Under the pieces are notes generated by a model. The model saw nothing but the letters and a program-made list of their open reading frames with translations. It did not search any database and was not told where the DNA came from. Of a stretch of DNA of 10,888 bases, positions 6,408 to 10,888 are shown piece by piece. The first letter of the stretch is position 1. Every line of letters begins with the position of its first letter. The position numbers and the translations under genes were made by a program. Origin of the DNA: Willaertia magna (Eukaryota > Heterolobosea > Eutetramitea > Acrasida > Naegleriidae); contig CADWAF010000544.1 in the NCBI GenBank assembly GCA_902984215.1, positions 1 to 10,888 of the forward strand. Direction: 5' to 3'.

Positions 6408-6521
6408 TTTGTTGAAATCAAAAACATTAAAATTCCATCCAATCAAAATTGTACGCTTGTCATTTTACAAAATAAAACAACAAATACTTTAATACAACAA
6501 ATAATACTTTATTTTAAATAT
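6408..6521. terminator. Convergent 3' region with opposing poly(A) signals
   Basis: AATAAA at 6471-6476 lies 64 bases after the NmrA-like stop. On the minus strand AATAAA (6513-6508) lies 9 bases after the SHOCT-gene stop. The two transcripts probably overlap or end within this 114-base gap. Confidence 0.5.
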
Positions 6522-7447
6522 TTACAAACCAAGTAATTGTTTCTTTTTAGTTTGAAATTCTTCTTCAGAAAGAATTCCTTTATCTCTCAAACTTGCTAAT
6601 TTCTCAACTTGAGAATAAACATCTTCTTGTTTTTGTTGTTCTTCAACAACATTTGTATCTTTCTTTATATTTACAACTGCTGCCTTTTTAGTTGTAGTTG
6701 GTGATGAAGTTACGCCACTACTTGTAGGTTGAACAATTACTTTTGTTGTTGTTGTATTATTTACGGTTCCGGTAGTAGTAGTTCCGGTTCCTGTTTTTGC
6801 GGTCCCTGTAGTACCGGTTGAAGTTTTTTTAACTAATGATTCTAAAGCATTTTTACGTTGAACATTTGGATGTAATACCTTCTCTTCAGTTTCCATCACA
6901 ATATCAATACCTTTTGTATTTTCTTTTATTGGAACTAAAGGTTTCTTCTTTGCATCTTTATCCATAAATTCTTTTGCTAATCTTTCTTGATTAATTAATG
7001 AGATATCACCTTTTAAGTAAACGGTATCCATAAAGGCAAAACTTAGATCGGAAAGACCATTTTTTGGGTCAAATTTGACTGGTGTTTCAGCGTCAACTGT
7101 TATTTTGTTATTTTTTGTTTAATTTGTATGGATTTTGTTGTTGTTTGTTGAATTATTGTTAATTATTGATTGATTGATGTTTGATAGATAATGAGGAGAT
7201 TATTGATGAGTGTTTATAAATTATTTAATAAATCAAATGAAGAAATAAATTTACGGTAAGATTAATTATTACTATTAATTATAAACTTACCCCAAATAAC
7301 ATTACTCAAATTCCATTCTTTACAAATATCACGTAATGGTATTCTACCATTCTTTGTTTTAACACCTTCTTTACGTCTTATTTCATGTTTTTTATTATAT
7401 TTATTGACAAGAATAACAGTAACACCTTCTGGTAAATCTACTTCCAT
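6522..7447 (-). CDS. SHOCT-domain protein, two exons
   Basis: Proposed spliced gene: exon 1 7447-7291, intron 7290-7097, exon 2 7096-6522, giving 243 residues. The exon 1 frame (52 codons plus one base) ends at G|GTAAGT. Exon 2 begins after AACAG, and the joined codon G|TT continues exactly in the exon 2 frame, which is otherwise open upstream of its first ATG (7031) with coding-like VDAETPVKFDPKNGLSDLSF. Residues 216-243, VEKLASLRDKGILSEEEFQT and on to LLGL, are a SHOCT domain: a short C-terminal helical hairpin common in bacteria and found in some eukaryotes, usually attached to membrane or oligomerising proteins. Residues 1-100 are an unrecognised domain, and about 140-200 is a Thr/Gly/Val-rich disordered linker. 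There is no membrane segment. Function is unknown. An unspliced reading from 7031 would give only 169 residues. Confidence 0.75.
7097..7290 (-). other. GT-AG intron of the SHOCT gene
   Basis: A 194-base intron on the minus strand: donor G|GTAAGTTT at 7290 and acceptor AAATAACAG ending at 7097. Phase 1 at both sides. It is very AT-rich and contains stops in the exon 1 frame. A short plus-strand frame inside it is judged spurious. Confidence 0.75.
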
Positions 7448-7577
7448 TTTTTTTATTATTTTTTTTATTTTTTTTTAAGTGATAATGACAAGTGAAATCA
7501 AACATGTTTCACACAAAGAATTTTGACAACAAATAATTACAATAAGATAAATAACATAGATAAATAATTAAAACATT
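7448..7577. promoter_or_regulatory. Spacer between two minus-strand genes
   Basis: These 130 bases hold the promoter and A-rich leader of the SHOCT gene (A-runs immediately before its ATG on the minus strand) and the 3' end of the next upstream gene. AACATGTTT (7502-7510) is a short palindrome. No other feature is visible. Confidence 0.45.
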
Positions 7578-9044
7578 TTAATTTAATGGATTAACAACAC
7601 TTCCAAAGAATAAATCAAAACCATGAATTCTAACAAGTTTAAGTAAAGAAAGGAATAAAACCTTAACTTTAGTTTCATCATCTACTTGATTACCTGTAGC
7701 ATTAACTTCTTGTTTTCTAGAAAGAATAGTTTTACCATTATACTCAACAGATAATAATAATTTCCAAACACCTAATGGATCTTTCATAGGATCACTCTTC
7801 AAAATTAAATCTTCCAATTCTTCTTCTTCTGGTAAGTAAATAGTACCATCAAAAGAAGAAAGAATATAATTCTCTAAATCATCCAAATCCTTTTCCGATA
7901 ATGTTTTATTAAAGAATTGTATTGGTAAAGTATCTTCAAATAAAGATTTAGGAGTACCAACAACAACAAATAAGATAACCTTCTCCATTCCTTGTTTAAT
8001 AGATAACTTTTGATCAGGATGTTGGAAAAGTAAATGATTTACTCTAGAAGTAAATCTTCTAACAAGAATTGGATAACGTAAAGAACGATGTAAGGCTAAA
8101 GTAATATTCTCTAAGGTACCAATCATACAAACATCTCCACTAACTAATCTTTGAATAGAACCACCACTTTGATAATGAATCCAATTAGGATTACTTATAT
8201 CTAAATAAGATTGTAATCCACCATCTATTCCACTAACAAATAATTGATGAGGAATTGCCTTTTTAATACTTTGAATAGCTGTAGGTAAATGCTGTGTTGA
8301 AATAAAACTAGTAACCATTGTTTCTAATTTATCTTTTGTATTAATTCTAATAAATGTTTGTTGTGAGGAATTATTTGCTATATTTGGAATAATTTTAAAT
8401 ACTTTTAATAAATTTAAAACTCTATTTTGTACTTGTTGTTCACCAATTACGTGAAGTGTAGTAGACATCATTGAAAGTAATTCTTGTTGTGCAGCAACTG
8501 CTCTTTCTAATTTTTCATATTTCTTACTTAATTTATCCATAGATGAAATTAATATTTCATTTTGTTTTTGAATTGATAAATTTGTATCAATTACAATTGG
8601 TACATTGTCATCTTCTTTATTTAATTCTTGTTGTTGTTTTTCTACCTTCATAAATTTATTATTAACAGAATTGTTATTAATCACAGTGGAATGGATAGTG
8701 GAATCGGTATAAACAGTTGGGGTAGTTGGTTCTTCTTCTAAAGAGAATGAATTTTCTTCTGAATCTTCTTTAAATATTTGTTCAAATGGAACTTCATTTT
8801 CTTCATTATTTAATTGTTGTTGTTTTATTTTATTATTTGATTTTTTTCCTTTAGTGGCACTATTACTAGTATTAGTTAATTCTTTTTTAGAAGATTTATA
8901 ATTTTTAGATAAAATTGAAAAGGTATGATAATATTTGTTGTTATTTAAAGAGTGGAAGAGTAAATTATCAATACTTTTTTTAACTAATATTGTTGTTGTT
9001 GAAGATGTGTGTGCGATTAGTTTTGTTCTCAAAAATTGTCTCAT
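7578..9044 (-). CDS. Mitochondrial-type coiled-coil protein of unknown family
   Basis: I do not recognise this 488-residue protein. The start at 9044 is AAAAAAAATG. Residues 1-55 are rich in Arg, Lys, Ser, Thr and Asn with no acidic residue before Asp26, consistent with a mitochondrial presequence (MRQFLRTKLIAHTSS at the start). Residues 56-150 are Ser/Asn/Glu/Gln-rich and probably disordered. About 155-205 has heptad-like spacing (KLSKKYEKLERAVAAQQELL at 171-190) and should form a coiled coil. From about 207 to 488 there is a compact, well-mixed globular domain with LFVSGIDGG (268-276), GDVCMIGTLENITLALHRSL (303-322), VILFVVVGTPKSL (356-368) and VNPLN at the end. No membrane helix is obvious. 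The presequence, coiled coil and globular order suggests an organellar structural, ribosome- or genome-associated factor, but nothing specific supports any one role. Confidence 0.8.
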   Translation of the reverse strand: MRQFLRTKLIAHTSSTTTILVKKSIDNLLFHSLNNNKYYHTFSILSKNYKSSKKELTNTSNSATKGKKSNNKIKQQQLNNEENEVPFEQIFKEDSEENSFSLEEEPTTPTVYTDSTIHSTVINNNSVNNKFMKVEKQQQELNKEDDNVPIVIDTNLSIQKQNEILISSMDKLSKKYEKLERAVAAQQELLSMMSTTLHVIGEQQVQNRVLNLLKVFKIIPNIANNSSQQTFIRINTKDKLETMVTSFISTQHLPTAIQSIKKAIPHQLFVSGIDGGLQSYLDISNPNWIHYQSGGSIQRLVSGDVCMIGTLENITLALHRSLRYPILVRRFTSRVNHLLFQHPDQKLSIKQGMEKVILFVVVGTPKSLFEDTLPIQFFNKTLSEKDLDDLENYILSSFDGTIYLPEEEELEDLILKSDPMKDPLGVWKLLLSVEYNGKTILSRKQEVNATGNQVDDETKVKVLFLSLLKLVRIHGFDLFFGSVVNPLN

Positions 9045-9282
9045 TTTTTTTTCGTTTGTTCAAAAAACCTTTGTGAATTGGTTTTGTCTTTCAAGGCTTG
9101 CTAGTTTTTTTATTGTTCAATAATAACAACCTGAATTTGAAATTCCGATTGGAATAAGATGTTTTGAATAGTAATAGTAGTATTATTAAAAGCCTTATAA
9201 TTATTATTATTGTAATAATACATCTGATATTGATAATTAAATAATTTTGTTAAATTAATTATTATTATTGTAAAAAAAAAAA
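9045..9282. promoter_or_regulatory. Divergent promoter region
   Basis: A 238-base AT-rich region separates the coiled-coil gene (minus) and the Spo7-like gene (plus). It has ATT/AAT trinucleotide-rich tracts near 9170-9215 and 9250-9270 and an A12 run directly before the plus-strand ATG. No distinct motif or RNA gene is seen. Confidence 0.45.
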
Positions 9283-10227
9283 ATGCCGTTAGAAAAACAA
9301 CGAAAAAAAGATTTATTACAATTTGAAAAACACATTACAACAATATATTCACAAAAATTAACCATTCAACGAATAGTTAAAGGTAAATTTATTTTTGTAA
9401 ACCACTATTCTTTATTAACTAAATTTTTTTTTACCTTAATATATATAACCAATTGTCACAAACAACAATTTAACAATTTAAAAACAAAAGTCATTTATTA
9501 CATTCTTTTCACACTTTCTTCCATCTTTTTCTTTTTCTTTTACATTTATCCTCAATTTAAATCTTTTTCTTTTCTTTCTTCTTCCATAAGTACAACTACA
9601 ACAACAACTACTGCCATTCCACAACAAGAACAACAATTAAATAATGACAACATTTTAAACTATTCTTCTTTACAACAAGACAATGATAATTATAAAAAGA
9701 ATCCATACTTTTTATTATTTATTTTATTCTTTTTATTAACAATTGTCTGTTATTTTCTTCCACAAAGAAAATTAGCAGATAATTATATTGATTCTTTAAA
9801 TAGAAGTTTATATATTTTTCATATACAATTTAATGTAAAAACAAGAAAATTAATTAAAATTCCATTTAAAGAAGATTCTACATTAACTTGGATGAAAAAT
9901 CTTCCAAGTTATTTAAGGAGACCTAAAGAATTAGATAATGAAGAAGAAGGAGATGATAAACTTGTTACTAGAAAAGAAGAAGAAGAAGAAGTAAAGGAAA
10001 GAAATGATAGGAAGAAGATGATTATAAAAAAGGAAGAGGAAAATAGTAAGGAAATAATTACATTCACTAACAGTACTACTAGCGACTATTCGAAATTAGG
10101 ACAACAAGATAGTTTGTTAAGTAATAAAAATAGTCAACAACAACAATTATCATCAGAAGAACCATTAGAAAAGGAAGAAAATGGACATCTTCATCATCAA
10201 ATATACTTTCATAAAGAAAAGGAATGA
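9283..10227 (+). CDS. Spo7/CNEP1R1-like nuclear envelope phosphatase regulatory subunit
   Basis: Probable regulatory partner of the CNEP1/Dullard (Nem1) phosphatase, which activates lipin at the nuclear envelope/ER to control phosphatidate and membrane growth. The model is exons 9283-9382 and 9491-10227 (278 residues). The unspliced frame would give 314. Signature order after splicing: a short cytosolic helix with DLLQFEKHITTIY (10-22), TM1 (about 34-54), a lumenal loop with FKSFSFLSS, TM2 (about 105-124, NPYFLLFILFF), then a cytosolic QRKLADNYIDSLNRSLYIFH (125-144) and FNVKTRKLIKIP (147-158). These correspond to the animal protein's FERRLTEYI, SFFTSLWNHPFF and TGKLILKP segments as I remember them. 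It differs from that roughly 125-residue family member in a Thr/Gln/Asn-rich insert in the loop and a long acidic/basic C-terminal tail (about 160-278), more like fungal Spo7 in size. ATG at 9283 follows an A12 run. Confidence 0.7.
   Translation: MPLEKQRKKDLLQFEKHITTIYSQKLTIQRIVKGKFIFVNHYSLLTKFFFTLIYITNCHKQQFNNLKTKVIYYILFTLSSIFFFFFYIYPQFKSFSFLSSSISTTTTTTTAIPQQEQQLNNDNILNYSSLQQDNDNYKKNPYFLLFILFFLLTIVCYFLPQRKLADNYIDSLNRSLYIFHIQFNVKTRKLIKIPFKEDSTLTWMKNLPSYLRRPKELDNEEEGDDKLVTRKEEEEEVKERNDRKKMIIKKEEENSKEIITFTNSTTSDYSKLGQQDSLLSNKNSQQQQLSSEEPLEKEENGHLHHQIYFHKEKE
9383..9490 (+). other. Probable in-frame (3n, stop-free) intron of the Spo7-like gene
   Basis: GTAAATTT at 9383 and ACAAAAG ending at 9490 delimit 108 bases, which is 36 codons without a stop. 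Phase is 1 at both ends: the G of GGT joins TC to make GTC. The translated stretch (KFIFVNHYSLLTKFFF and so on) has no counterpart in the family. Its removal places TM1 at the expected distance from the FEKHITT helix. Either splice form leaves an open frame, so this needs transcript data. Confidence 0.6.
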
Positions 10228-10528
10228 TAATTGATTATTACATGATTATTTCAAATACATGTATTAACCAATAATAACTGTTATCCCTATCATCTTCATC
10301 TTTCTTTGTGCGCGAGTCAGTGACTAGACCTAGAACCAAATTCATCCCGAAAACTTCAAAAAAAAATTTAAAAAAAAAATAAAATTGCATTTGTTTACAG
10401 CAACAACAATCACTTACTATTGCTACAATATCCCCGATTTATTCCATTTGGATTAAAATATTGAAATTTATTAAAAAATTTATTAAAATTTATTAAAATA
10501 TTAATTAAAATTTATTAAAAAATTAAAA
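10228..10528. promoter_or_regulatory. Intergenic region with AT tandem repeat and GC-richer island
   Basis: About 300 bases without a gene. It contains a 12-base palindrome AATACATGTATT (10254-10265) shortly after the Spo7-like stop. A locally GC-richer island lies near 10308-10350, with the perfect mirror inverted repeat AGTCAGTGACT (10315-10325). An AT-rich repeat block runs to the next start codon. Confidence 0.45.
10464..10517. repeat. Short AT-rich direct repeats
   Basis: Four copies of AAATTTATTA occur at 10464-10473, 10476-10485, 10486-10495 and 10508-10517, directly upstream of the last start codon. They are probably a slippage-prone low-complexity promoter or leader segment. Confidence 0.7.
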
Positions 10529-10888
10529 ATGAATAATGAAATACATTTTAAATTTCGCATTTCAGAAGAATATATTTTACAAAGTTTTTTACCCTTTTTA
10601 GAAAGTCATCATTTCTGTTATTGTTCATTTATTAAAACAACATTTCAACAAATTTTAAGACAAAATTTAATTCCTACAAATGTTATTAGAATAAAAGAAT
10701 GGATGTTAATTTCAATAAAAAAATTAAAATTTACAAAAGATATTTCACAAACTTTATTTCATTTATTTCAAACGAATTTTCCAAATTTTTCTTTAGAAAA
10801 TGAAAATGCAGTAAAATTGGAACCGTTTTTTTTGTATATTTATTTTCAAATGTTTTTTTTTGAAAAGTTTAATAATTTACAAAATAAT
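10529..10888 (+). CDS. 5' part of an unidentified gene running off the right edge
   Basis: An ATG at 10529 in a good context (AAAAATG) opens a frame that stays open for 120 codons to the end of the window. It begins MNNEIHFKFRISEEYILQSF. The stretch is rich in Phe, Leu, Ile, Gln and Asn, with HFCYCSFIKTTFQQILRQNL at about 29-48 and IKEWMLISIKKLKF at about 57-70, and looks helical. The aromatic richness is partly due to the AT bias. I see no clear membrane segment at the start and do not recognise a family. A frame this long with regular codon choice (TTA, ATT, AAA, GAA) in such AT-rich DNA is unlikely by chance, so I take it as a real 5' end. Confidence 0.65.
   Translation, partial: MNNEIHFKFRISEEYILQSFLPFLESHHFCYCSFIKTTFQQILRQNLIPTNVIRIKEWMLISIKKLKFTKDISQTLFHLFQTNFPNFSLENENAVKLEPFFLYIYFQMFFFEKFNNLQNN

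Noticed and set aside
6050..6442. Minus-strand frame of 130 codons under the NmrA-like gene
   Set aside because: It is the antisense shadow of a well-supported gene, with Ser/Phe/Ile-rich composition and no domain.
7191..7257. Plus-strand mini-frame MRRLLMSVYKLFNKSNEEIN.. ending at CGGTAAG, resembling a first exon
   Set aside because: It is only 22 codons long and lies inside the intron of the opposite-strand gene. I found no acceptor and second exon on the plus strand before the next antisense gene.
8935..9123. Plus-strand frame of 62 codons
   Set aside because: It is antisense to the presequence of the coiled-coil protein and its promoter.
9591..9680. Second intron in the Thr/Gln/Asn-rich part of the Spo7-like gene
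   Set aside because: Possible GT and AG bases exist, but the donor (GTACAA) is poor and the ACA/CAA-rich composition fits a coding low-complexity insert.

Overview
The window looks like nuclear DNA from an AT-rich unicellular eukaryote. The evidence is GT-AG introns, ATG starts in an A-rich context (typically AAAAATG), no ribosome binding sites or operons, mitochondrial-type presequences, eukaryote-specific families (methionine aminopeptidase 2, a Spo7/CNEP1R1-type nuclear-envelope phosphatase subunit), standard TAA/TGA stops, and Asn/Gln/Thr/Ser-rich low-complexity tracts. The density (about eight genes in 10.9 kb, few introns, a leucine-rich-repeat pseudogene) would fit a free-living amoeba, for example a low-GC heterolobosean or an amoebozoan. 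I cannot fix the taxon from sequence alone and treat this as a weak guess.

Layout. At the left edge, on the minus strand, are the first 15 codons of a gene with an N-myristoylation-type start. Then comes about 520 bp of intergenic DNA holding a degenerate tRNA-like sequence, a coding-like tract and a 9-bp inverted repeat containing a CRE-like TGACGTCA. Next, on the plus strand, is MetAP2 (570-1952). From 1953 to 3616 there is no intact gene. It holds a leucine-rich-repeat pseudogene (minus, one in-frame stop), a perfect 8-bp hairpin, and three related dispersed-repeat units in the same orientation. One of these units carries a tRNA-Asp-like Pol III head and ends in A10-TTTT, as a SINE would. 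The rest is gene-dense: a mitochondrial single-domain rhodanese (+), a disordered hypothetical protein (-), an NmrA-like Rossmann reductase (+), a SHOCT-domain protein of two exons (-), a mitochondrial coiled-coil protein of unknown family (-), a Spo7/CNEP1R1-like membrane protein (+), and an unknown gene running off the right edge (+).

Two gene models differ from the simple open frames. The SHOCT protein gains a 52-residue first exon through a 194-bp GT-AG intron whose phase matches at both ends. The Spo7-like frame appears to contain a stop-free 108-bp intron (multiple of three). Removing it brings the protein into gap-free register with the animal CNEP1R1 family.

The genes do not form an obvious pathway or cluster. 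Convergent pairs (rhodanese/hypothetical, NmrA/SHOCT) share 114-123 bp gaps, and divergent pairs (hypothetical/NmrA, coiled-coil/Spo7-like) share 238-394 bp promoter regions. I saw no clear defence, mobile or otherwise novel multi-gene system. The most unusual item is the candidate tRNA-derived SINE family.
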